A program made the position numbers and the translations under genes. A stretch of 38,255 bases of DNA from Chloroflexota bacterium (GTDB taxonomy: Bacteria; Chloroflexota; Anaerolineae; Anaerolineales; VGOW01), in NCBI GenBank assembly GCA_016197225.1, contig JACPWC010000012.1:1-38255 (forward strand). The letters run 5' to 3'. Below, one piece after another: positions 14,661 through 22,605 of this stretch. Below the pieces are notes generated by a model. That model made no database searches, was not told where the DNA came from, and worked only from the letters and a program-made list of their open reading frames with translations. Within the stretch, counting starts at the first letter, position 1. The number at the start of each line of letters is the position of its first letter.

Positions 14661-14733
14661 TGCCCCCACGGAGATTCGAACTCCGGTTTTGGCCTTGAGA
14701 GGGCCGCGTCCTGGTCCACTAGACGATGGGGGC
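14661..14733 (-). tRNA. tRNA-Glu(CTC)
   Basis: Its 73 nt include acceptor GCCCCCA/TGGGGGC with discriminator A, D-stem GTC/GAC, anticodon loop CTCTCAA (anticodon CTC) on a GGCC/GGCC stem (the outer C-A pair is mismatched), and T-stem CGGAG/CTCCG with TTCGAAT. CCA is not encoded. Confidence 0.94.
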
Positions 14734-14758
14734 GAACGACGCGAATTTTACCACGAGT

Positions 14759-17700
14759 TCAGGGGATGGTGAGCGTTCCCAGCAAAACCGTATTGCGGCC
14801 ATCCACCGTGAGAATCCGCTCGTCCGTGATGGGATTGTAAAGGCCAATTTCCAGGGTGTAAACGCCGGGTGCAACTTCAAACACGTGACGCTGCAGGTAA
14901 CGATCGCCCGGCTGAAGACTGAAGGCGTCCGCATCAAAACGATAAGCGCCGGCAGCAAACGACCCATCGGCGTTGAGCAAATGGGCGAAAGCAAAGACTG
15001 GAAACTGCGGCGAGGCCACACTCGACCCGATGGACGGCTCGGCCAATTCAAAGGTTGGGCCGACTCGCCAGTGGGCGACGACGACAGCCCCCTGCCCGTC
15101 CCAGCCTTCGAGAGTCAAATCGTTGGCGAATTGAATCGAAGCCGGGTTTTGCGGCGGCGTGTCCTTCTGCCAGACGGCCAGCGGGAAAAGGTAGTAAGCG
15201 GATTCTGCGCCAGACGGAAAGACGATGGCCCATTCCGAATTCACCCAGCGCGGCGGCGAATCGAAGGCTACGCCTTCAAGGGCAAAGGCCCGGCGATCCC
15301 AAATTGAGAGCGGCCCGCTGAGAACGTAGGTGGCCGGGAGAGCGTCTCGAAACTGGCGGGCCGCTTCGTGCAGTTCAGCTTTATAGAGGTAGCGCACTTC
15401 TGGCAGGCGCGGCCAACGCCAAAAGTAATCGGGCAAATCGCGCCCGGCGACGCCGAGAAACAGCAAGAGAGGCAGAGCAAGTCTCAGTCTATTCGGTGAT
15501 GAAAACTCAATCACAGGCAGGGCGGCCAGGATGTAGACGGCCGGCAGAATGGTAATGCTATGTCCTAAACTGGCCGGCGGCGTGCTGGCAAACGCAGGCG
15601 CGAGTCCGCCTGCCAGCCAGATGAGCAGGAAGGCATAACGCGGGTCGCGCCAGCGCCAGAGGCAAATGATCAGGCCGCCCACAAAAAAATAGAAGCCAAT
15701 CAGGTTGAACACAGGCCGCCCCGGAATGTTATACAGAGCTTCGGGGTCGCCGGTGTTGCCAAACATGGCCGCTGTCGCCAGGACATTTTGAAAAAAGGGT
15801 TGAGGGTCGCCGGCGCGCAAAGCCGTAAGCGGCCCGCCTACCACGCTCACGCGCTCGGCCCGGCCCGCAATGGCTGAAGCCAGCGGCAGGTATAGCGCCG
15901 CCGAAATCGCAAACGCGATGGCAACCGGCCTCCAGTGCTGACGCGTGAGCGCAAGGCAGATGCCAAAGCCGAAGACGATGATAAAAAGCGAGGTAGCAGC
16001 GAGATAGGTGTAAAGCGCGAGCGCCAGGAAGAAGCCAGCCAGAGCAGAGGCTGAAAGTTGGAGGGCGGAGGGCGAAGGGCGGCGAACGCTCGTGAACAGA
16101 AATGAGAAAGCAAGCAAAGCAAACGGCAGTTCGCCGATGTGGCGAATTTTGACGCGGCTGTACATGAGCGCCCAGAACGAAACGGCCAGCAGGAGGGCGA
16201 CAAAGAGAGCAAAGCGCCCGCCGAACAACTGGCGGCTGAGGCGATAGGTGGCAACGACAGTGAGCAGGCCAAAGAAAACAGAAACCAACCGCACGCTGAA
16301 CAAACTATCGCCTGCCAGCCAAACCCACAGCGCCGAAATGTAGTGATAGAGCGGCTCGTGGCCTTCGGCTTGAATGAAGTACAAGGGGCGCTCGCCCTCA
16401 ATCACCAGCCGGGCGTGAACGGTCGTCTCCAGCACTTCGTCGTCGCGCCAGCCGGGCGGAACGTCGTCGAGGCGGCGCGACTCGCGGCCCGGCAGCGGGG
16501 CGTCCTTCACGCGTTGCTGGAACAATTCCGCGGCATCCCGAAGCCAGGGGGCGTACACGTGCGCGAGCGCCGCGTTCACCGCCTCCTGGTCGACGTATTC
16601 GCCCGGCGGAGCATTGCCCGGAATGGCAAGTTGATGAATCTGGAGGATGATGTCGCCTGTTTTCCAGTCCCAAGAGGGCGCTTCGAGCGAGTCGCGCTGA
16701 AGAAGGATTGTGCCGTCTGAGTTAAGAGTGTGAGTAAACAGATTGAGGTCGGTCTTGAAAGTAGGCGGGTGCATCGGGCCGAGGCGGGCCGGGTCGGTCA
16801 CCCGCCACACGGTCGTCATCTCAGCCATGTCGCCGGGGTGATACGAGTCGGCTGACCAGTGAGAGTCGAGCAGTTGAATGGCATCGCCAAAGTTGACCTC
16901 CCCCCTCCGCCCCCCCTCTCCCGAAATGAAACAACATATTTCGGGAGAGGGGAGAATGTTCAGTCGGTAAAACGTAAAGAAAGGGTCGAGGTCGTTTGGG
17001 CGAAGGGGAATCGTTTGCAGAGGTTGGACAAGGCGGGCAAATTCAGGGTGAGGCGGTGTGGAGGCAGGAACGATGAGCTTGAAATCCGAGTTAGCAGGAA
17101 TGAGCAGGGCCAACCGGGCATCCACCCAGCGCGTTTCGTGGGAGGTGATCAGTTCGGCAATGTACGGGTCGTGCGGGGCGGAAGGATAAACCGTCGAGAG
17201 GACGGTTGGGCCGTCTACCGTTTTGAGGGCGGCGATGAGGGTAGATTGGTAGGCGGCGCGAACGTCGGGCGACTGAGACCAGATGAAGAAGTAGTCTCGA
17301 ACGGTGGAAATGAGCAATGAAACAATGAACAATGAAACAATGACGACGGACGATGGACGATGGACGATATGTTGACCGCCGATCAACTCCGTGAGGCGTG
17401 AGAGGGCCAGTGCTGGCAAGATGTAGAGGATCGGTTGCGTGCCGATGATGCGGGTAGTCAGGGCTTCGGGGCCGGTGACGAAGGCCGGCGCGAGGCCGAG
17501 GCCGAGCCAGAGAAGGAGAAGCACAGAGACAAGGAGACTGGGAGAAGGGGTGATAAGGTGACGAGGTGACAGGGTGATGGGATGACGAAGTATAGAGAAA
17601 ATGATGATTAGAAGGCCGGCAAGGAAGAGCAGGAATGTAACCGGGTCGAAGAGGGGTTTGCCGGGGATGGTGTAGGCGAGGAAGTGATCACCGTGGCCGG

Positions 17701-18583
17701 GCAGGAAGAAGGCGAGGAGGGTTTCGCGGGCGTTGGCGAAGAAGCGTGAGGGGTCGCCATTTTGCAGAGCAGTGAGCGGCTCGGAGAGCATGGCGATTCG
17801 CTGTTCGGCTTCGGGGTGTTGGAAAAGATAGATGAAGAGCGGTGAGGCGAGAGCGAGAGCCAGAAAGAGGGAAAGAAGGACATATTGCGTATTTCGTATT
17901 GCGTGTTTTATAAAACGCAAAACATCAAGTAATAAGCTCAAAAGATAGTCTTTCTTCGCGCCTTCACGGTTCATTCCTTTCCGGGCGGCGAGAAAAGCAG
18001 TGAGCGGAAATATGAGCCACAGAGCACGAGCCGGAATGTAAGTGTAGAGGCTGGCGGCCAACACCAGACCTAACCCAATAACCAATAACCACTTTTTTTT
18101 CTCAGCGTTCTCTGCGCGCTCTGTGGTGATTTTTTGTAGCTGCAAAAACAGCGACACTGCCAGCGCCATCTCGCCCGGCAACATGGCCGAGCGCAATGCC
18201 TGGCGGCTGGTGGTCAGCGGCCAGAACGAGACGGCCATGAGGGCCAGCGCCAGCAAAGCAGTTCGGCGATCAAAGGCCAGGCGGGCGGCGCGGTAGGTGG
18301 AGGCCAGGGCCAGGGTTCCCCAGCAAATGGCGGCGAAACGAAGCGTAAACGGCGCAGCTCCCAGGCCGATCACCAACCCGGCGTTCACGTAATCAAATAG
18401 CGGCTCACGTCCGTAGCCAACGGTGAAATAAATGGGCGCAACGCCTTTGAGAATGTGAGCGGCGTCGTGGCCGTGCGCGGCTTCGTCGTGGGTCAGGCCG
18501 GGCGGCACGGCGGTGAGTTGCCAGGCGCGGAGCGCAAAGGCAACAACAAGAAACACGAGAGGGCGACTCTTTTTGGCGAACAT
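14759..18583 (-). CDS. Giant GT39-type membrane glycosyltransferase, internal tandem fusion with repeat insertions
   Basis: This protein is 1274 residues from ATG 18583, whose A overlaps the TGA of the upstream gene (TGATG). A GTG one codon earlier is also in frame. Module 1 starts with a membrane helix and A-V-P-P-G-L-T-H-D-E-A, the first-loop acidic motif of dolichyl-phosphate-mannose-type GT-C enzymes. It continues with about ten helices and a soluble domain (roughly 480-690). Module 2 restarts with D-V-P-P-G-W-R-D-D-E-V near residue 704, again followed by helices and a beta-rich C-terminal domain. Module 2 has no first helix. Five segments of module 1 are encoded by dispersed repeats (separate entries). 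The family moves sugars from lipid carriers to acceptors outside the membrane. A single family member is normally about half this length. Confidence 0.85.
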   Translation of the reverse strand: MFAKKSRPLVFLVVAFALRAWQLTAVPPGLTHDEAAHGHDAAHILKGVAPIYFTVGYGREPLFDYVNAGLVIGLGAAPFTLRFAAICWGTLALASTYRAARLAFDRRTALLALALMAVSFWPLTTSRQALRSAMLPGEMALAVSLFLQLQKITTERAENAEKKKWLLVIGLGLVLAASLYTYIPARALWLIFPLTAFLAARKGMNREGAKKDYLLSLLLDVLRFIKHAIRNTQYVLLSLFLALALASPLFIYLFQHPEAEQRIAMLSEPLTALQNGDPSRFFANARETLLAFFLPGHGDHFLAYTIPGKPLFDPVTFLLFLAGLLIIIFSILRHPITLSPRHLITPSPSLLVSVLLLLWLGLGLAPAFVTGPEALTTRIIGTQPILYILPALALSRLTELIGGQHIVHRPSSVVIVSLFIVSLLISTVRDYFFIWSQSPDVRAAYQSTLIAALKTVDGPTVLSTVYPSAPHDPYIAELITSHETRWVDARLALLIPANSDFKLIVPASTPPHPEFARLVQPLQTIPLRPNDLDPFFTFYRLNILPSPEICCFISGEGGRRGEVNFGDAIQLLDSHWSADSYHPGDMAEMTTVWRVTDPARLGPMHPPTFKTDLNLFTHTLNSDGTILLQRDSLEAPSWDWKTGDIILQIHQLAIPGNAPPGEYVDQEAVNAALAHVYAPWLRDAAELFQQRVKDAPLPGRESRRLDDVPPGWRDDEVLETTVHARLVIEGERPLYFIQAEGHEPLYHYISALWVWLAGDSLFSVRLVSVFFGLLTVVATYRLSRQLFGGRFALFVALLLAVSFWALMYSRVKIRHIGELPFALLAFSFLFTSVRRPSPSALQLSASALAGFFLALALYTYLAATSLFIIVFGFGICLALTRQHWRPVAIAFAISAALYLPLASAIAGRAERVSVVGGPLTALRAGDPQPFFQNVLATAAMFGNTGDPEALYNIPGRPVFNLIGFYFFVGGLIICLWRWRDPRYAFLLIWLAGGLAPAFASTPPASLGHSITILPAVYILAALPVIEFSSPNRLRLALPLLLFLGVAGRDLPDYFWRWPRLPEVRYLYKAELHEAARQFRDALPATYVLSGPLSIWDRRAFALEGVAFDSPPRWVNSEWAIVFPSGAESAYYLFPLAVWQKDTPPQNPASIQFANDLTLEGWDGQGAVVVAHWRVGPTFELAEPSIGSSVASPQFPVFAFAHLLNADGSFAAGAYRFDADAFSLQPGDRYLQRHVFEVAPGVYTLEIGLYNPITDERILTVDGRNTVLLGTLTIP
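16913..16952. repeat. 15-bp perfect palindrome inside the glycosyltransferase gene
   Basis: CCCCTCTCCCGAAAT (16913-16927) and its reverse complement (16938-16952) flank 10 nt. The stretch around it codes for an odd segment (S-P-E-I-C-C-F-I-S-G-E-G-G-R-R-G) in the soluble domain of module 1. Confidence 0.85.
17305..17368. repeat. AATGAAACAATGAACAATG plus GGACGATGGACGA repeats in coding sequence
   Basis: Two short tandem arrays lie side by side. The second shares GACGACGGACGA with 7071-7098. Read on the coding strand they give I-V-H-R-P-S-S-V-V-I-V-S-L-F-I-V-S-L-L-I, including most of a predicted membrane helix. Confidence 0.85.
17530..17590. repeat. GGTGAYARGGTGAYRRGG repeats in coding sequence
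   Basis: Degenerate 8-9-nt units (GGGGTGATAAGGTGACGAGG and onwards) encode R-H-P-I-T-L-S-P-R-H-L-I-T-P-S-P-S between two membrane helices of the giant glycosyltransferase. Confidence 0.85.
17884..17980. repeat. ATTGCGTATTTCGTATTGCG and TTCTTCGCGCCTTCACGG repeat segment
   Basis: Two AT-richer elements in tandem encode G-M-N-R-E-G-A-K-K-D-Y and H-A-I-R-N-T-Q-Y-V-L-L inside a loop between helices of module 1. Confidence 0.75.
18072..18136. repeat. CTCAGCGTTCTCTGCGCGCTCTGTGGTGA-type repeat
   Basis: The segment includes AACCAATAACC and a unit related to the one at 26300. It encodes K-I-T-T-E-R-A-E-N-A-E-K-K-K-W in a charged loop of module 1. Confidence 0.75.
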
Positions 18584-20709
18584 CACTTTTGGACGACGAA
18601 GGTTCCCAACGTCAACACGCCGTCCACCGCCATTTCGCCGTTCGCCGTTTGAGCCGCCAGCCGGTTCAGGCTGGCCGAGTCGTACATCCCAACTTTGATC
18701 GTGTACTGGCCCGGCTGAAGGTCGGCGGGCAACCCAAGAGCGTGTTCGTCCACAATGCCTTCGCCTGCCTGCCAGACCTGAGTCGAGTACAAGCCGCCTC
18801 GCGGGCGGCTGTCGGCTCCGAAAACAAATTGGCCGGAAGCGTCGAAGACGTGAACGAAGATCACGCCATCTTCGGTCATTGGCCCGCCTGACTGCCAGTA
18901 AAGAGTCAGAGTTAGAGTATTGAGTTGAGTCTGATAGGCCACAAGCGTCGCCGGGCCAACTTTGGCGTTGACGGGTTGCGCTTCAGCCGGAACGGCCAGC
19001 GGTTCGGCTGTGGTGGCGGCAATGAGTTGAGTCTTCAACACACCATCGGGCGACGAAACAGGCAGGCGCTCGCCAGTGTCCGGGTCGTATAAGCCGAGCC
19101 AGATTTGGGCCGAGAAGGGTGTGGGCAAATCGTCGGGCGGGATGATGAGGAAGCGATCAATGATGATGTCGCCCGGTTTCCAGCGTGATGTTTGATAATA
19201 CGGGAATCCGGTTTGGCCGGCGATGTTATCCCCTTGCGTCCACTTCTGCCCGTTCCCGTCAATCACCTGCACCAGCGTTTTGTAGTTGCGATCAAAGGAT
19301 CCGTTCGCCTGCCAGTACACCGGAACCCAGTAAGGCACGCCAGGTTGCAGGGTGGGCAAAGAGTCCGGGACGTAAACAGTGGCGGCCCCCACGTCGCCAA
19401 TGGCATGGTAGCCGGGCGGCAGGGCGCGGGCGAGCGGCGGGCGCGGCAGGAGTCCGGTCAGTGTGTCCAAACCCCACATGATGAGGGCCGCGACGAGCAA
19501 TGGCGGGGCAATCTTTTTATATTGCCGCCACTCGCTCAACAAGGTTGAGAGGGCCGCCCCGGCCAGCACGATGAGGGGCGGAACCATTGGCACGCGCAGT
19601 CGCGAGAGCACTGCGCCGAGACACATGCCCAGCGCCAGCATGAGCGCCGTTGCAAACAACATCCAGCTCGCAGCGGAGCGGCGCTGAAACCACAGCCCGG
19701 CCAGCGCCAGCCCGCCCACCAGACTGAAGCCAACCGGGATGGCGGCCAGCAGGGGCGAGTAAGTTTGCGCTTCGTAGAAGCTGACGTTGTTAGCCACTTC
19801 GGCATTCGCCCAGGCCAGGGCAAACTTGCGGCCCAGCAATTGCGCCCACCGTCCCGGATCACCCCGAATGTCTTCGAGCGCGGCGGGGATGTAGTCGGTT
19901 CGGCCCAGACGCAGGTCGGCGCGAAAGGCCAACCACGACAGGTTGCTCTCGCCGATTCCGGCGGCGGTGCGGCTGTTGCCGACGAAAAAGTTGACGGGGC
20001 CGCTGGTGGAGATGAGCGAGAAACTGCGATTGAAGTGATAGTTCCACAAACTATACGGGGCAATAGCAATCGCCGAGACGACCGTCAGCCCGATTGCCAG
20101 CGGCAGACTGCGCCGCCAATCCTTCCAGACCAGCCACAGCGCGCCGACCGGAGCGACGAGGAGCATAAGGGGGTGCATCCCGGCGCTGAGGCCGATGAGC
20201 AGGCCGCCCACGACAACCCAGAGCCACCCTTTGGTTTCGGCCAATTTGTGGAAGGCGACCAAACAGGCCATGCACAGCAAAACCGTCGGGCTGGCCGTGA
20301 GAATGGAGAGATCGTAGAAGATGAAAACGGGGTAGACGGCGTAAAGCGCGCCCGCGATCCAGGCCGCCCGCTGGCCAAAAAGTTTACGAGTCAGCCAGAA
20401 GCACAACAGCACGCCCAGCGCGCCTGCAACTGCCTGGGCGGCGCGAACGTTGTAAAGACTCGGCCCAACCAGCAGGTGGAGGCCGGCCAGATAGAAAGGG
20501 TAAGCTGGTTGGAAATAAAAAGCGGTGCTGGGCCAGGTTCCGGCCAGAAGGCCCTGCGCCTGTTGTTCATAGACCAGGTTGTCGTCGCCAACCTGCAGAT
20601 CATAAAAATACGGATCGTTGGCGGCAAAGTGAGTGAGAACAATGAAGCGCAGAACAATGGCCAGAAGGTAGAGGCTGAGAGGATAGAATGATTTTAGCGA
20701 ACGGGGCAT
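18583..20709 (-). CDS. GT39-type membrane glycosyltransferase with C-terminal beta-rich domain
   Basis: This 708-residue protein has about eleven membrane helices in residues 1-420, then about 290 residues of extracytoplasmic beta-rich sequence. The first loop carries G-D-D-N-L-V-Y, the acidic pair expected of GT-C enzymes of this type, and Y-F-Q-P-A-Y-P-F-Y marks the family's next loop. The soluble part has two related units (G-L-Y-D-P-D-T-G-E-R-L-P-V and V-G-M-Y-D-S-A-S-L-N-R-L-A). Such units also end both modules of the downstream giant protein. The enzyme likely transfers a sugar from a polyprenyl-phosphate donor. It overlaps the next gene by 1 nt and has no embedded dispersed repeats that I can see. 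Confidence 0.85.
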   Translation of the reverse strand: MPRSLKSFYPLSLYLLAIVLRFIVLTHFAANDPYFYDLQVGDDNLVYEQQAQGLLAGTWPSTAFYFQPAYPFYLAGLHLLVGPSLYNVRAAQAVAGALGVLLCFWLTRKLFGQRAAWIAGALYAVYPVFIFYDLSILTASPTVLLCMACLVAFHKLAETKGWLWVVVGGLLIGLSAGMHPLMLLVAPVGALWLVWKDWRRSLPLAIGLTVVSAIAIAPYSLWNYHFNRSFSLISTSGPVNFFVGNSRTAAGIGESNLSWLAFRADLRLGRTDYIPAALEDIRGDPGRWAQLLGRKFALAWANAEVANNVSFYEAQTYSPLLAAIPVGFSLVGGLALAGLWFQRRSAASWMLFATALMLALGMCLGAVLSRLRVPMVPPLIVLAGAALSTLLSEWRQYKKIAPPLLVAALIMWGLDTLTGLLPRPPLARALPPGYHAIGDVGAATVYVPDSLPTLQPGVPYWVPVYWQANGSFDRNYKTLVQVIDGNGQKWTQGDNIAGQTGFPYYQTSRWKPGDIIIDRFLIIPPDDLPTPFSAQIWLGLYDPDTGERLPVSSPDGVLKTQLIAATTAEPLAVPAEAQPVNAKVGPATLVAYQTQLNTLTLTLYWQSGGPMTEDGVIFVHVFDASGQFVFGADSRPRGGLYSTQVWQAGEGIVDEHALGLPADLQPGQYTIKVGMYDSASLNRLAAQTANGEMAVDGVLTLGTFVVQK

Positions 20710-20771
20710 GAGTTTCCGGCAAACCTTTGCAAAGACGGCTGGGCAAAGTATACCGGAAACTCCAATCTTCC

Positions 20772-21290
20772 TTATGAAGTGAACTCCCCAACCTTTTCGC
20801 CGTTCACCCAGACGGTGTATGCGCCGGTTGGGAAACTGCCCAGCGGGATGCTCTCTTCAAACGGTTGTGTCATCGCCGCGCAAACCGCGTAAGGATCAGC
20901 CAGCGAATATACATCCAACTGAATCTGATTCTGGCCGTCCGGGCCGGAAACCTTCACCCGCAGTTCGTGGCACGGCGAGGGCAGTGAACCCGTCAAGTGA
21001 ACGACGATCTGCACCGGAAAACTTTCCAACTGCAACAACTCATTGGAGTCAATGAAGACCGGGCTACGCTGCAGAGCCTCGTCGCCGGAGCGCGGGGCAA
21101 ACGGGGACTCCGCCCCCTGCGGGGGAAGCGGCTCGATGCTGCCCGGTTCATTGCTGACTGGCTCATCGGGCGGCGGGGTGGCTGTGATTGGCGGCAATGG
21201 GCTTGGTTCTACGGGGGTAGCCGCCGCCCCGCCGCAGGCGGCCAAACCGAGGGCGCTGATCAGGATAACAAAGAGTGTCTTTCGTATCAT
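20772..21290 (-). CDS. Lipoprotein of unknown function
   Basis: The 172-residue protein has a lipobox (L-G-L-A-A-C, Cys19) after a signal helix. A Pro/Glu-rich linker (about 25-75) is followed by a beta-rich domain with V-H-L-T-G-S-L-P-S-P-C-H-E-L-R-V-K and an end typical of an Ig-like fold (G-A-Y-T-V-W-V-N-G). Two cysteines in that domain could form a disulphide. GGAG lies 7 nt before ATG 21290. It is divergent from the ABC exporter operon. It resembles surface lipoproteins in this window but I do not recognise a family. Confidence 0.75.
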   Translation of the reverse strand: MIRKTLFVILISALGLAACGGAAATPVEPSPLPPITATPPPDEPVSNEPGSIEPLPPQGAESPFAPRSGDEALQRSPVFIDSNELLQLESFPVQIVVHLTGSLPSPCHELRVKVSGPDGQNQIQLDVYSLADPYAVCAAMTQPFEESIPLGSFPTGAYTVWVNGEKVGEFTS

Positions 21291-21454
21291 GCGTAATCTC
21301 CGTTTGAATATTAAACCTTATCGAGAATAACATTATGACGCTCCCCAACCGCGAGGACGCGGGCTATGAGCTTTTCCGATAAAGTCTATTGAACTTGGCC
21401 TCTGGACGAGCCGCGCCACAAGATTGTTCCGCCTGACATTGTTCAGTGAAAACT

Positions 21455-21491
21455 TTCCGGCTTTGGCGGGAAAACCCTGCCAGAGCCGGAA
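21455..21491. repeat. Imperfect hairpin with a 22-bp dispersed core
   Basis: TTCCGGCT/AGCCGGAA and TGGC/GCCA arms with AAAA at the centre. Positions 21461-21482 match the reverse complement of 30046-30067 exactly (22 of 22). The interval 21291-21594 has no gene; it also holds a candidate extended -10 (TGCTATATT, 21548-21555) for the ABC operon. Confidence 0.7.
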
Positions 21492-21594
21492 GAGCTAACT
21501 TTCCCAAGCAGAAGTGAAAAGTGAAACGTTAAAACTGGAACTTTTGTGCTATATTGCAAATGTCGCAGGTTTTCAATCAAAGGAGAACATTCTC

Positions 21595-22605
21595 ATGAAT
21601 GATTCGTTAGCCATCAAAACCGAGTCGTTGGGCCGTGTCTACAAGATTCGCGGCGCCAAAAAAGAGGAGCCAAAAAAACGCGTGGCCCTGGCCGATGTCA
21701 ATTTGGAAGTTCGGAGCGGCGAGTTCTTTGGTTTGCTGGGGCCGAACGGCGCCGGCAAGACGACGTTGATCAAAATCCTCACCACCCTCCTCGCCCCTTC
21801 CAGTGGCCGGGCGCTGGTGGCCGGGCACGACGTGGCGAAACAGCCGCACGAAGTCCGGCCCCGCATCAACATGGTCAGCGGCGGCGAGTCGTCAGGCTAC
21901 GGCCTGCTCACCGTGCGCGAGAACCTGTGGATGTTCGGCCAGTTCTACGGGCTGGATAACAAAACGTCGCTTCAGCGCATTGACAAAATGCTGGAGATCG
22001 TCGGCCTGAAGGATCGGGCCAACACCAAGTCGTCCGACCTCTCCACCGGCCTGCGCCAGAAGATGAACATTGTGCGCGGCTTCATCACCAACCCGGAAGT
22101 GATCTTCCTCGACGAGCCGACGCTGGGTCTGGACGTGAGCGCCAGCCGCGAAGTACGCAACTTTGTGCGCAAGTGGGTGGCCGAGCAACCCAACCGCACC
22201 ATGCTCCTCACCACGCATTACATGGCCGAAGCCGACGAATTGTGCGACCGGGTGGCCATCATCAACGCCGGAAAGGTGCTGGCCTGCGACTCGCCATCCA
22301 ACCTCAAGAAGCGGCTTCAGCGCGACGCCATCTTTCATCTTGATGTCAGCCCGCTTCGCAACGGGGCGCTGGGCGCGTTCAAATCTTTGCCCGGCGTGCG
22401 GAACGTAGTGCACAACGCGCTGGACGGCAAATCGGAACTGCAACTCATGCTCGAAGCCGACGACGCGCTTAGCAACGTGATCGGGGCGCTCACCTCGCAC
22501 GGCGCGCACATCCTGAATCTCGTTAAGCGCGAACCGACGCTTGAGGATGTGTTTGTGGACCTGGTGGGCCTGAGCATGGCCGAAGCGGAGAAAGTGACCG
22601 GATGA
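21595..22605 (+). CDS. ABC-2 exporter ATP-binding subunit (DrrA-like)
   Basis: The protein is 336 residues from ATG 21595, which has AAAGGAG nine nt upstream; an in-frame ATG 81 nt earlier has none. Walker A is G-P-N-G-A-G-K-T-T, the Q-loop region follows, the signature is L-S-T-G-L-R-Q-K-M (normally LSGGQ), Walker B is V-I-F-L-D-E-P-T-L-G-L-D, and the H-loop is T-T-H-Y-M-A-E-A. A C-terminal domain ends P-T-L-E-D-V-F-V-D-L, usual for the DrrA/CcmA group. It drives efflux of a drug, lipid or polysaccharide together with the next two genes. The first permease gene overlaps its stop by 4 nt (ATGA). Confidence 0.95.
   Translation: MNDSLAIKTESLGRVYKIRGAKKEEPKKRVALADVNLEVRSGEFFGLLGPNGAGKTTLIKILTTLLAPSSGRALVAGHDVAKQPHEVRPRINMVSGGESSGYGLLTVRENLWMFGQFYGLDNKTSLQRIDKMLEIVGLKDRANTKSSDLSTGLRQKMNIVRGFITNPEVIFLDEPTLGLDVSASREVRNFVRKWVAEQPNRTMLLTTHYMAEADELCDRVAIINAGKVLACDSPSNLKKRLQRDAIFHLDVSPLRNGALGAFKSLPGVRNVVHNALDGKSELQLMLEADDALSNVIGALTSHGAHILNLVKREPTLEDVFVDLVGLSMAEAEKVTG

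Noticed and set aside
19765-20691. 308-codon plus-strand frame
   Set aside because: Antisense to the well-supported GT39 gene, charged and low-complexity, no motif.
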